Origin: Acidovorax sp. MR-S7
Lineage (GTDB): Bacteria; Pseudomonadota; Gammaproteobacteria; Burkholderiales; Burkholderiaceae_C
Direction: 5' to 3'
Length of the DNA stretch: 64,000 nt
Assembly: GCF_000400995.2 (NCBI RefSeq)
Contig: NZ_DF238927.1
Span: 1-64,000 of the forward strand
Part shown: piece by piece, positions 51,632 through 59,490 of the stretch
Layout of the letters: each line of letters starts with the position of its first letter
Position numbering within the stretch: position 1 is the first letter of the stretch
The notes under the pieces: generated by a model
Databases searched by the model: none
What the model saw: only the letters and a program-made list of their open reading frames with translations
What the model was told of the DNA's origin: nothing
Translations under genes and position numbers: made by a program

Positions 51632-52702
51632 ATGACGATCCATACCGACGATTTCGCCCCCGCTCCCCCTCCGCCCGCGCGCGAGCGTGTGGTGTCGGCC
51701 TCGCCCGCGTCCTCGCAGGAGGAGGCGCTGGAGCGTGCGCTGCGCCCCAAGCTGCTCGATGAATACGTGGGCCAGGCCAAGGCGCGTGAGCAGTTGGAGA
51801 TCTTCATCGGCGCGGCCAGGAAGCGCGGCGAGGCGCTCGACCACGTGCTGCTGTTCGGCCCGCCGGGCCTGGGCAAGACCACACTCAGCCACATCATCGC
51901 CACCGAACTCGGCGTACAGCTGCGCCAGACCAGCGGCCCCGTGCTGGAAAAGCCCAAGGATCTCGCCGCGTTGCTCACCAATCTGGAGCGCAACGACGTG
52001 CTCTTCATCGACGAGATCCACCGCCTCTCGCCGGTCGTCGAGGAAATCCTCTACCCCGCGCTGGAGGATTACCAGATCGACATCATGATCGGCGAGGGCC
52101 CGGCCGCGCGCAGCATCAAGCTGGATTTGCAGCCCTTCACGCTGGTGGGAGCCACCACGCGCGCGGGCATGCTCACCAACCCGCTGCGCGACCGCTTCGG
52201 CATCGTCGCGCGGCTGGAGTTCTATACGCCCGAGGAACTGGCGCGCATCGTCATGCGCAGCGCCGGGCTGCTGGGTACGCCCATCGACGAGGAAGGCGGC
52301 TTCGAGATCGCGCGCCGCAGCCGGGGCACGCCGCGCATCGCCAACCGGCTGCTGCGCCGCGTGCGCGACTACGCCGACGTGAAGGGCACGGGCCGCATCA
52401 CCCTCGACATGGCGAACCGCGCGCTCACCATGCTCGACGTGGACCCGCAGGGCTTCGACGTGATGGACCGCAAGCTGCTCGAAGCCGTGGTGCACCGCTT
52501 CGACGGCGGCCCGGTGGGGCTGGACAACATCGCCGCGAGCATCGGCGAGGAGAGCGGCACCATCGAGGACGTGATCGAGCCCTACCTCATCCAGCAGGGC
52601 TACCTGCAGCGCACCCCGCGCGGGCGCGTGGCCACGCTCGCGGCCTACCGCCACCTGGGCGTGGCGCCGCCGAGCGCGGCGGGCGGGCTTTTCGGCGCGT
52701 AG
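51632..52702 (+). CDS. ruvB: Holliday junction branch migration helicase RuvB
   Basis: Protein of 356 residues with Walker [12 protein letters not shown], Walker B FIDEIHRL, sensor motifs [18 protein letters not shown], and the C-terminal winged helix ([20 protein letters not shown]). It is the hexameric AAA+ motor that moves Holliday junctions with RuvA. It is divergent from the DUF2760-Hsp70 cassette with an 88-bp gap, and is separated from ruvA by unrelated genes. Confidence 0.97.
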   Translation: MTIHTDDFAPAPPPPARERVVSASPASSQEEALERALRPKLLDEYVGQAKAREQLEIFIGAARKRGEALDHVLLFGPPGLGKTTLSHIIATELGVQLRQTSGPVLEKPKDLAALLTNLERNDVLFIDEIHRLSPVVEEILYPALEDYQIDIMIGEGPAARSIKLDLQPFTLVGATTRAGMLTNPLRDRFGIVARLEFYTPEELARIVMRSAGLLGTPIDEEGGFEIARRSRGTPRIANRLLRRVRDYADVKGTGRITLDMANRALTMLDVDPQGFDVMDRKLLEAVVHRFDGGPVGLDNIAASIGEESGTIEDVIEPYLIQQGYLQRTPRGRVATLAAYRHLGVAPPSAAGGLFGA

Positions 52703-52757
52703 GGCGGCACGGCGACTGGCGGGACGGGGAGGCGCAGCCGCCCGGGGCCTCGCCTGT

Positions 52758-53480
52758 TCACGCCGTGTGTTCGGTGCCCGCGTTCCAGTAGGCCTGCAGC
52801 ACGCCGGGCAGCTCTTCGATACGCCGTACCACGCCGTCCAGTTCTTCCGCGTCGACCGAGGTTGCGTACAGCACGGCCTCGATCTCCGTGTCCGTGGTGC
52901 CGAAGGGGTGCTTCTGCACCGCCCGCACGGGGTATTGCGCGGCTTCCAGCAACGCCAGCAGCTTTTCGTGGACGTCCGCCTGGTCGGCCTGGCGGCACAT
53001 GGCATAGACGTGGTAGGTGGCTTCGGCCGCGGCTTCGCTCACCGGACGGCGGTTGATGTGGTTGACCACCGGGCGCAGCAGCGTGTTGCTGGCCAGCACG
53101 AAGACGGTGGCCAGCGCCGCCTCCACCACCAGGCTGGCGCCCGCGCACGCGCCCACGGCGGCCGAGCCCCACAGCGTGGCTGCGGTGTTGAGCCCGGTGA
53201 CGTTGATGCCCTCCTTCATGATCGCACCCGCGCCCAGGAAGCCCACGCCCGACACCACGTAGGCCACCACGCGCGTGGCGCCGCCGGAGCCGTCCAGACG
53301 CATTGCCAGGTCCACGAACACCGCCGCGCCCACGGCCACCAGGGCGTTGGTGCGCAGCCCGGCCGTGCGCTGGCGTATCTGCCGCTCCAGGCCGATCATG
53401 CTGCCGAAGACGAAGGCGAAGAACAGGCTCACCAGCGTGTTGAGGGTGGCCGCGAGGTTGATGTTGTGCAGTGCCTGCAT
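52758..53480 (-). CDS. MgtC/SapB-family membrane protein
   Basis: Protein of 240 residues with four to five membrane helices in the first 145 residues (FGSMIGLERQIRQRTAGLRTNALVAVGAAVFVDLA and GVGFLGAGAIMKEG are the MgtC signature). A cytosolic ACT-like C-terminal domain spans about 155-235. Family members help survival at low magnesium and modulate ATP synthase or membrane potential. Two short genes with good ribosome binding sites lie upstream in the same direction. Confidence 0.9.
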   Translation of the reverse strand: MQALHNINLAATLNTLVSLFFAFVFGSMIGLERQIRQRTAGLRTNALVAVGAAVFVDLAMRLDGSGGATRVVAYVVSGVGFLGAGAIMKEGINVTGLNTAATLWGSAAVGACAGASLVVEAALATVFVLASNTLLRPVVNHINRRPVSEAAAEATYHVYAMCRQADQADVHEKLLALLEAAQYPVRAVQKHPFGTTDTEIEAVLYATSVDAEELDGVVRRIEELPGVLQAYWNAGTEHTA

Positions 53481-53531
53481 GGTTGTTCTTTTTCGGAATG
53501 AGTGAGAAAGCCTAGGGTGGCTCCGTGGCGG

Positions 53532-53879
53532 TCAGATGAATGTCCGTTGCAGCAGACCGCGCCATCCGCGTGGGCGCGGCGCCTGGGCGGTGGGCCAGCG
53601 GCGGCGTGCCGACGGCGGCAGGTGGGCGCAGACGGCGGCGCGTGGCGCATCTTCCAGCAGGCAGAGGACATCCATCATCTGCCGTGCATCCAGTGCAGCC
53701 AGGGCCTGCGCGAAGGCCTGCGGGCCGGCCTGGTCGACCAGGTGGTTCAACAGGTGCGGGCGTCGCTGGCCCAGCGCGGCGAGCACGGCGCGCTCCAGGG
53801 CGCAGGCGGCTGCGGCGGGGGCGATGGCGTGGGTGAGGCCGGGGGCGCGCTGCGCGCGCAGGCGGGGCAGGTACAGCAT
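53532..53879 (-). CDS. hypothetical protein upstream of the mgtC-like gene
   Basis: Protein of 115 residues. AAGGAG stands 7 nt before the ATG, which supports real translation. It is Ala/Leu/Arg-rich, with predicted helices at LNHLVDQAGPQAFAQALAALDARQMMDVLCLLEDAPR and a basic C-terminus. No signal peptide or known domain is recognised. It is probably co-transcribed with the MgtC-like gene 51 bp downstream and may be linked to magnesium or stress response, which is unproven. Confidence 0.65.
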   Translation of the reverse strand: MLYLPRLRAQRAPGLTHAIAPAAAACALERAVLAALGQRRPHLLNHLVDQAGPQAFAQALAALDARQMMDVLCLLEDAPRAAVCAHLPPSARRRWPTAQAPRPRGWRGLLQRTFI

Positions 53880-53991
53880 GCGGGCTCCTTTCTTTCTCGT
53901 TCGGCAGAAGGAGCCGGGCGGGAGTTTCAGCGGCGCGCGGGTCCTTCGGTGGGCGGGGGGGGAGGGACGGGGTCCATGGCGGGGCTCCGGC

Positions 53992-54192
53992 TCAGCGGGA
54001 CTTGCAGCCCGAAGGGGCAGCATGGGTGCTGAGGAAATTGCGGATGCGGTGCGTGGGCCAGACGGTGCGCGCGTCCAGGTCCAGCGCCTGTTCCAGCGCG
54101 GGCTGGGCGGCCGGCGGCTGGGTGGCGCAGAGGCGGGCAGCGGCCATGCGCGGCGGCAGCCGGCGCGGGTCGCGGTTCCAGAAGGCGATCAT
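53992..54192 (-). CDS. hypothetical small protein
   Basis: Protein of 66 residues beginning MIAFWNRDPRRLPPR, with a strong AGGAG 6 nt before the ATG. It is hydrophilic, with an amphipathic middle and three Cys/Thr/Ser-rich spots, and no known domain. It lies 112 bp upstream of the 115-residue gene, at the head of the run that ends with the MgtC-like gene. It could be a leader or regulatory peptide of that operon, though this is inference from position. Confidence 0.5.
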   Translation of the reverse strand: MIAFWNRDPRRLPPRMAAARLCATQPPAAQPALEQALDLDARTVWPTHRIRNFLSTHAAPSGCKSR

Positions 54193-54478
54193 GGCGGTCT
54201 CCTGTGCGGGCACGGAAAAGGGCCACGTAGCGGTACGTGTCAAACACCTGTGCCGGCAGAGCGCAGGATCTCAGTGGAAGCGCAGGAATGCCACCAGGCC
54301 CACTGCCGGGGCGGAAGGTGGAGAAGCTGAAAACTGCAACGGGTTCGGGCGGCCGGCTGGGGCTCCCGTTGCGGGAGTCGGGTCAGTCGGCCAGCGGCGA
54401 AGCCATTGCGGCGCGCCTTGCATCACTGGTTGAACTGGCACTGTCCACGTGGGGACTCCAAAATTTGCGAAGCGCGCA
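54193..54478 (-). promoter_or_regulatory. 286-bp region upstream of the small-gene/mgtC run
   Basis: No gene is supported here. Features seen are a perfect 6-bp hairpin (CTCCCG-CAA-CGGGAG, 54363-54377) without a T-run, an AT-richer patch at 54460-54467 (CAAATTTT on the minus strand) and a TTGACA at 54236-54241 on the minus strand. It could be a promoter plus long leader of the mgtC-like operon. I do not recognise a known riboswitch. Confidence 0.35.
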
Positions 54479-55288
54479 TTATCCCCCGCGCAGGCCCGCC
54501 GGGTCAAGGCGGCTGACTCCCCGCAGCACGCCGCCGACGATGAGCGCCTGCGCCGCGTAGTACGTGGCCAGCACCCGGAACTGCGCGTGAGGCAGCGGGT
54601 ACACCAAGCGACTGGCGGCCAGCACCGTATCGTTCAGCATGAAGCAGCAGGCGCCCAGCGCCACATAGGCCGCCACGGGCAGGCGCAGCGCGGCGGGCAG
54701 CCCGCCCTGCCACAGGAAGGCGTATACGCATGCCCCCAGCGCCAGCGTGGCGGCCAGTGCAGGGCGGTGCGCCATCCATGCCATGCCCCGGCGCGGCAGC
54801 GCGATGTAGCACAGGTACGCCAGCAGGAGGCTCGCCAGGCGGGCAATGAACAGGCCGGGCAGCATCAGGCACACGTCGCCGGCCAGCGAAGCCAGCCGTG
54901 CGCCCGGCAGCAGCGGGTAAGGCGACTTCAGGTAAGAAAAGCTTCTAGCGCTTTGCTGGCGGGCGCTGGATGCTTCAAAAACAATAGCTAACGCCATGGC
55001 TATGGGCTTGAGCGGCAGGTGCCACTCCTCCAACTGCAGCGCACTGGTGGCCGTGGCCAGTGCGCCGGCCTCGACCATCAACGCCTCCCACGGAACGATA
55101 CGCCCCTGCATGGCCGCACCCAGCGTCCATTGGCAGGCCAGCAGCACGGCGAACCAGATGGCGGTGGCGGCGAGCCGGGCACCCTCGGCCTGCCGCAGAA
55201 AGGCCGCTACGCCCGCCAGCCGCAGTACGAACCGCAGGCTGGCGAACCCGCGCAGCGCGCGCGGCATGGCGGGGGCGAACACGGGCAT
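54479..55288 (-). CDS. lysoplasmalogenase-like (YhhN/TMEM86) membrane protein
   Basis: Protein of 269 residues with about eight hydrophobic segments. The conserved points of the YhhN family are present: LPLKPIAMALAI (KP motif), LAGDVCLMLPGLFIARLASLLLAYLCYIA (GD and tyrosine motifs) and a late LNDTVLAA helix. Members hydrolyse the vinyl-ether bond of lysoplasmalogens or serve unknown lipid roles in bacteria. After KPIAMALAIVF the protein carries about 17 extra residues (EASSARQQSARSFSYLK) encoded by a palindromic repeat copy, in a loop between helices. Confidence 0.78.
   Translation of the reverse strand: MPVFAPAMPRALRGFASLRFVLRLAGVAAFLRQAEGARLAATAIWFAVLLACQWTLGAAMQGRIVPWEALMVEAGALATATSALQLEEWHLPLKPIAMALAIVFEASSARQQSARSFSYLKSPYPLLPGARLASLAGDVCLMLPGLFIARLASLLLAYLCYIALPRRGMAWMAHRPALAATLALGACVYAFLWQGGLPAALRLPVAAYVALGACCFMLNDTVLAASRLVYPLPHAQFRVLATYYAAQALIVGGVLRGVSRLDPAGLRGG
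54930..54992. repeat. palindromic repeat family A inside the lysoplasmalogenase-like gene (A11)
   Basis: Divergent copy with CTTCTAGCGCTTTGCTGGCG, GGCGCTGGATGCTTC, ending ACAATAGCTA. It is translated in frame in the loop after the second conserved helix. Confidence 0.7.
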
Positions 55289-55478
55289 GGCGCCTGATTG
55301 TGGGCGGCGCTTTCTGGAAAGAGATGTGGGGGGCCGGTATTTCCAGGCATAGATGTTTTGGTTGTGAGTTCATGGGCAGAAGCTCACGACAAATGATTGG
55401 TTGGTGAATGCGCCGCCGCTTTCTACAGTCGCGTACTCCTTGTGGCCGCAAGCCACACCACCGATGGATGAAGTACCG

Positions 55479-56693
55479 ATGCACCGAGATGTCTGGACCG
55501 GCGTGGCCCCGCTGCCCTGGAGTGATTCGACGAACGAGCTGGCCGACGTCGTGGAGCGTGTGGCCTGCGAGCTGGCCCGCACGGCGGCCGAGCGGGACCG
55601 CGCGGGAGGCACCGCGCTGGAACAGCGGCAGTTGCTGCGTGGCAGCGGTTTGCTCACGCTGGCCGTGCCTGCCGCGTGGGGCGGGCAGGAGGCGCGCTGG
55701 CCCGCGATCTTTTCCGCCGTGCGCAGGCTTGCGCAGGCCGACAGCTCGCTGGCGCATCTGTTTGGCTTTCAGCACTTGCAGGTTGCCAGCGTGCTACTGT
55801 TCGGCTCGCCCGCGCAACAGGAGCGGTATCTGGGCGCCACGGTGCGGCAGGGCTGGTTCTGGGGCAACGCCGTGAATGCGCGCGACACGCGCCTGGTGGC
55901 TACACGCACCGCGCGTGGGTGGCGCCTCGATGGCGTGAAGAGCTTTTGCTCGGGGGCGCGCGATTCCGACGTGCTCAACGTCTCGTTCGCCGTGGGCGAC
56001 AGCCCGCAGGAGCGGCTGTTTGCCGTGGTGCCTACGGACCGCGCGGGCATTGCCGTGGGCGACGACTGGGACAACATGGGTCAGCGCCAGACCGACAGCG
56101 GCACCGTGCTCTTCGACGGGGTCGAGGTGCTGCACGAAGAGGTGCTGGGCCCGCCGGGTGCGGCATCGAGCCCGCATGCCACGCTGCGCAACCTGATCGG
56201 GCAGGTCATCCTGACCGAGATCTACCTGGGCAATGCGCAGGGGGCCTTGGCGCAAGCGCTGCAATACACGCAAACACAGGTGCAGCCCAGGGCCATGGCC
56301 GGGGTGGAGCGCGCGGTGGACGACGGGCTTTTGCAGCTGCGTGTGGGTGAGCACTGGGCCGCGCTGCGCTCGGCCACAGCATTGGCTGACGAAGCCAACC
56401 ATGCCTTCGAGCGGGCCTGGCAGCGGGGCAGCGCGCTGACGGCGCAGGAGCGTGGTCAGCTCGGCATGGACGTAGCGGCCGCCCGCGTGACGGCCGGGCG
56501 CACGGCGCTGCAGGTGAGCTCGCAGATCTTCGAGCTGATGGGCGCGCGCGCCACCACGGCCAGCCTGGCCCTTGACCGCTATTGGCGCAACGTGCGCGTG
56601 CACACGCTGCACGACCCGCTCGACTACCGCAGTAAGAGCATGGGGCGCTGGCTGCTGACGGGCGAGGTACCCGACCCCTATGGCTACGGCTGA
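55479..56693 (+). CDS. acyl-CoA dehydrogenase-fold flavin-dependent monooxygenase (SfnC/DszC-like)
   Basis: Protein of 404 residues with the acyl-CoA-dehydrogenase fold: GLLTLAVPAAWGGQ, HLFGFQHLQVASVLLFG, WRLDGVKSFCSGA and a C-terminal helix bundle (TAGRTALQVSSQIFELMGARATT, DRYWRNVRVHTLHDPLDYR). The HTLHDP end and lack of the catalytic Glu context favour the FMNH2-dependent monooxygenase branch used in sulfone/sulfonate or thiophene desulfurisation. It is the first gene of an operon with an SsuABC-like transporter. The start at 55479 is tentative; 55464 is possible. Confidence 0.8.
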   Translation: MHRDVWTGVAPLPWSDSTNELADVVERVACELARTAAERDRAGGTALEQRQLLRGSGLLTLAVPAAWGGQEARWPAIFSAVRRLAQADSSLAHLFGFQHLQVASVLLFGSPAQQERYLGATVRQGWFWGNAVNARDTRLVATRTARGWRLDGVKSFCSGARDSDVLNVSFAVGDSPQERLFAVVPTDRAGIAVGDDWDNMGQRQTDSGTVLFDGVEVLHEEVLGPPGAASSPHATLRNLIGQVILTEIYLGNAQGALAQALQYTQTQVQPRAMAGVERAVDDGLLQLRVGEHWAALRSATALADEANHAFERAWQRGSALTAQERGQLGMDVAAARVTAGRTALQVSSQIFELMGARATTASLALDRYWRNVRVHTLHDPLDYRSKSMGRWLLTGEVPDPYGYG

Positions 56694-56756
56694 TGCGCCC
56701 GCGCCACCTTGATTTCCCTTTTTTCGCCTCAACCGATTTCTGGAATGGACCCGCAC

Positions 56757-57767
56757 ATGACAACCGCTTTTTCCTCCCTCAACCGCCGCCAGTTCGGCCT
56801 GGGCCTTTCAGGGCTGGTCCTTTCTTCCTGGGGCGCTGCGGCGCATGCGCAGGAGCGCATCGTCATCGCCGAGAGCCAGGGCTTCAGCTGGGCCGTGCCC
56901 TACCTGGTCTCCAGCAAGAACTACTGGAAAAACTACGGTATCGACGCGAGCACGCTGCAATTCACCTCGGGCCGCCTGGCCTTCGATGCGGCCGTGGCGG
57001 GCAAGGCGCAATTCGCCACCACCACCGACAGCGTGGTGGGCCTGGCCGGGGCCAATGGCGTGCCCGCCGTGATCGTGGCCGATTTCACGCGGCTGTCGCG
57101 CGGCATGGTCGTGGCCGCGCGCAAGGACCGCGTGCGCGATCCGGCCGACCTCAAGGGCAAGCGCGTGGCCACCACGCTGGGCAGCAGCGGCCACTACTTC
57201 CTGAGCCGCTACCTGTCGCTGCACGGCCTGGGGCTCAAGGACGTGAAGGTGGTGAACCTGCGCGGCCCCGACGCTGTCACGGCCCTGGTCAAGGGCGAGA
57301 TCGACGCCTTCGCCTGGGGCTTTGACTCGGGCCAGAAGGCCGTGGCCGATGGCGGCGGCCAGATCGCCATCCTGAGCAACGACAACCTCGAGAAAGTCTT
57401 CGTGAGCCATTACGTGCTGGCGGCCAGCGAGGCCACGGTGCGTGCCAACCCGCGCCTGGTGGAGTCGGCCGTGCGCTCGCTGCTTGACGCCGAGCGGCTC
57501 TACCGCACCCAGCCGCAGGAGGCGCTGGCGCTGGTGGCCGAGCGCACCAAGGCCACCAAGGAGGCCACGCAGGAGGGCCTGAACACGATCAGCGTGGGCG
57601 TGCAGCTCGACGATCGCCTGCTGGACGACCTGGTGCTCAACGCGCAGTGGGCCATCGAGGCGGGCCTGGCCACCGAGCCCAAGACCGATCTGCGCGCCCT
57701 GTTCCGCCAGCGCATCTACACCGATGCCCTGCGCACCGTGGCGCCCGATCGCGTGAAGCTGGGCTGA
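56757..57767 (+). CDS. SsuA-like ABC transporter substrate-binding protein
   Basis: Protein of 336 residues. A Tat-type signal is at the N-terminus (NRRQFGLGLSG, cleavage after AHAQ). The NMT1/SsuA fold follows: IVIAESQGFSWAVPYLVSSKNYWKNYG and LKGKRVATTLGSSGHYFLSRYLSLHG. It binds a small organosulfur or similar anion in the periplasm. An ATG at 56745 would extend it by 4 residues. Next in the operon are the ATPase and permease genes. Confidence 0.88.
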   Translation: MTTAFSSLNRRQFGLGLSGLVLSSWGAAAHAQERIVIAESQGFSWAVPYLVSSKNYWKNYGIDASTLQFTSGRLAFDAAVAGKAQFATTTDSVVGLAGANGVPAVIVADFTRLSRGMVVAARKDRVRDPADLKGKRVATTLGSSGHYFLSRYLSLHGLGLKDVKVVNLRGPDAVTALVKGEIDAFAWGFDSGQKAVADGGGQIAILSNDNLEKVFVSHYVLAASEATVRANPRLVESAVRSLLDAERLYRTQPQEALALVAERTKATKEATQEGLNTISVGVQLDDRLLDDLVLNAQWAIEAGLATEPKTDLRALFRQRIYTDALRTVAPDRVKLG

Positions 57768-57778
57768 AGGAGCACGTG

Positions 57779-58549
57779 ATGACCCAGCCCGCAGTGCAGG
57801 TGCGCGACGCCGCCAAGCTCTATGCCTCGACCACGGGTGCGCTGAACTGGGCGCTCACCGATGTGAGCCTCGACATCGGCGCCGGCGAGTTCGTCTGCGC
57901 CATCGGCCCCAGCGGCTGCGGCAAGACCACGCTGCTGAATCTGATTGCGGGCTTCGTGCAGCCCACGCTGGGCACGGTCACGGCACAGGGGCGGCCCGTG
58001 CAGGCGCCGGGGCCCGACCGTGGCGTCGTGTTCCAGGAATACGCGCTCTACCCCTGGCTCAGCGCGCGGCGCAATGTCGAGTTCGGCCTGCGCCAGCAAG
58101 GCCTGCCCGCGGCGCAGCGGCGCGAACGCGTCAACGAGATGCTGGCGCTGACGGGCCTGGACAAGGCGGCCGACCGCTATCCGTTCGAAATGTCGGGCGG
58201 CATGCGCCAGCGCGTGGCCGTGGCGCGCGCATTGGCCACACGGCCCCAGGTGCTGCTCATGGACGAGCCCTTTGCCGCCATCGACGCCCTCACGCGCAGC
58301 GCGCTGCAGACCGAGCTTCTGCGCATCTGGCAGGAACTGCAGCTCTCGGTCTTTTTCATTACCCACAACATCGAGGAAGCCGTGTTCCTGGCGCAGCGCA
58401 TCGTGATCATGAGCCCGCATCCCGGGCGCATTCTGGACATCGTCGAGGTGGATCTTCCGTACCCGCGCGACCGTGGCAGCGCCGCCTTTGGCGCAGTCTA
58501 TGCCCGCGTGAGCGAAGCCTTCACGCAACTGGTGCAGGAGGCCGGATGA
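57779..58549 (+). CDS. SsuB/TauB-like ABC transporter ATP-binding protein
   Basis: Protein of 256 residues: Walker A GPSGCGKTTLL, Q-loop VVFQEYALYPW, signature MSGGMRQRVAVARA, Walker B VLLMDEPFAAID and H-loop THNIEEAVF. It overlaps the permease gene by 4 bp (ATGA). Together with its neighbours it makes a complete nitrate/sulfonate/taurine-type importer. Confidence 0.92.
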   Translation: MTQPAVQVRDAAKLYASTTGALNWALTDVSLDIGAGEFVCAIGPSGCGKTTLLNLIAGFVQPTLGTVTAQGRPVQAPGPDRGVVFQEYALYPWLSARRNVEFGLRQQGLPAAQRRERVNEMLALTGLDKAADRYPFEMSGGMRQRVAVARALATRPQVLLMDEPFAAIDALTRSALQTELLRIWQELQLSVFFITHNIEEAVFLAQRIVIMSPHPGRILDIVEVDLPYPRDRGSAAFGAVYARVSEAFTQLVQEAG

Positions 58550-59490
58550 AGACCCCGCAACCGCTTGTGCACAGCGTGGCCTCGGCATTTTCGCCGCTGG
58601 CCGGTGGCCCCGCCTGGCCCCGGGAGGGTTCGCCCCCGGTGCGCGAGGACGCGGCGGCGCAGCGCCGCCAGCGCATCGAACACGACTTCCAGGCCGAGCA
58701 GCGCCAGCAGCGGCGCAGCGGCCGGCGACGCCAGACCGTGCTGGGCGTGCTGGGTGTGCTGCTGTTCCTGCTGGCCTGGGAGATCGCGCCGCGCGTGGTG
58801 CCGGGCATCAACACCAAGATGTTCCCGCCGCCCTCGCAGGTGTGGGGCGTGTTCTGGGAGATGACCTATACCAAGGGCGAGATCTGGCCCCATGTGGGCG
58901 CCAGCCTGCAGCGGGCGCTCTGGGGCTTCATCGTGGGGGGCGGCCTGGGCGTGGCCGTGGGCGTGCTCACGGGCCGCGTGACGGTGCTGCGCCAGCTCAG
59001 CGATCCCGTGCTGCACGGCCTGCGCGCCATTCCGGCCATCGCCATCGTGCCGCTGGCCATCGTCTGGTTCGGCCTGGGCGATGTGTCCAAGGTGGCGCTG
59101 ATCGCCTGGGGCGCATTCTTCCCAGTGTGGATCAACACCTTCATCGGCGTGCGCGACATTCCCGCCACCTACCTGCGCTCGGCCGCCACGCTGGGGGCGG
59201 GCCGCTGGGCCACGCTGGCGCAGGTGGCGCTGCCCGCGGCGCTGCCCTTCGTCTTCGCGGGCCTGCGCCATGCCACGGCCACGGCCTTCGTGGTGCTGGT
59301 GGCCGCCGAGCTGGTGGGGGCCGAAGAGGGGCTGGGCTTCCTGATCTCGTTCGCCCACCTGGTCTTCCGCGTTGACGTCATGTTCGTGGGGCTGCTCTAC
59401 CTGGGCGCCATCGGCTTCGCCGCGGACCAGCTCTTTGCCTGGGCGCTGCACCGATTCTTCCCCTGGTACGGCGCGGAGGCACGGCGGTGA
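58546..59490 (+). CDS. SsuC/TauC-like ABC transporter permease
   Basis: Protein of 314 residues. A cytosolic, Arg/Gln-rich extension of about 60 residues precedes six membrane helices. The EAA loop is RSAATLGAGRWATLAQVALPAALPFVFAGLR. The extension (QRRQRIEHDFQAEQRQQRRSGRRR) is long for the family and strongly basic, perhaps regulatory. Its GTGA overlap couples it to the amidohydrolase gene. Confidence 0.9.
   Translation: MKTPQPLVHSVASAFSPLAGGPAWPREGSPPVREDAAAQRRQRIEHDFQAEQRQQRRSGRRRQTVLGVLGVLLFLLAWEIAPRVVPGINTKMFPPPSQVWGVFWEMTYTKGEIWPHVGASLQRALWGFIVGGGLGVAVGVLTGRVTVLRQLSDPVLHGLRAIPAIAIVPLAIVWFGLGDVSKVALIAWGAFFPVWINTFIGVRDIPATYLRSAATLGAGRWATLAQVALPAALPFVFAGLRHATATAFVVLVAAELVGAEEGLGFLISFAHLVFRVDVMFVGLLYLGAIGFAADQLFAWALHRFFPWYGAEARR

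Noticed and set aside
54193-54478. Magnesium (ykoK/M-box) or yybP-ykoY riboswitch upstream of the mgtC-like run
   Set aside because: I could not match the conserved core of either class. Only a short simple hairpin is visible. A covariance-model search would decide.
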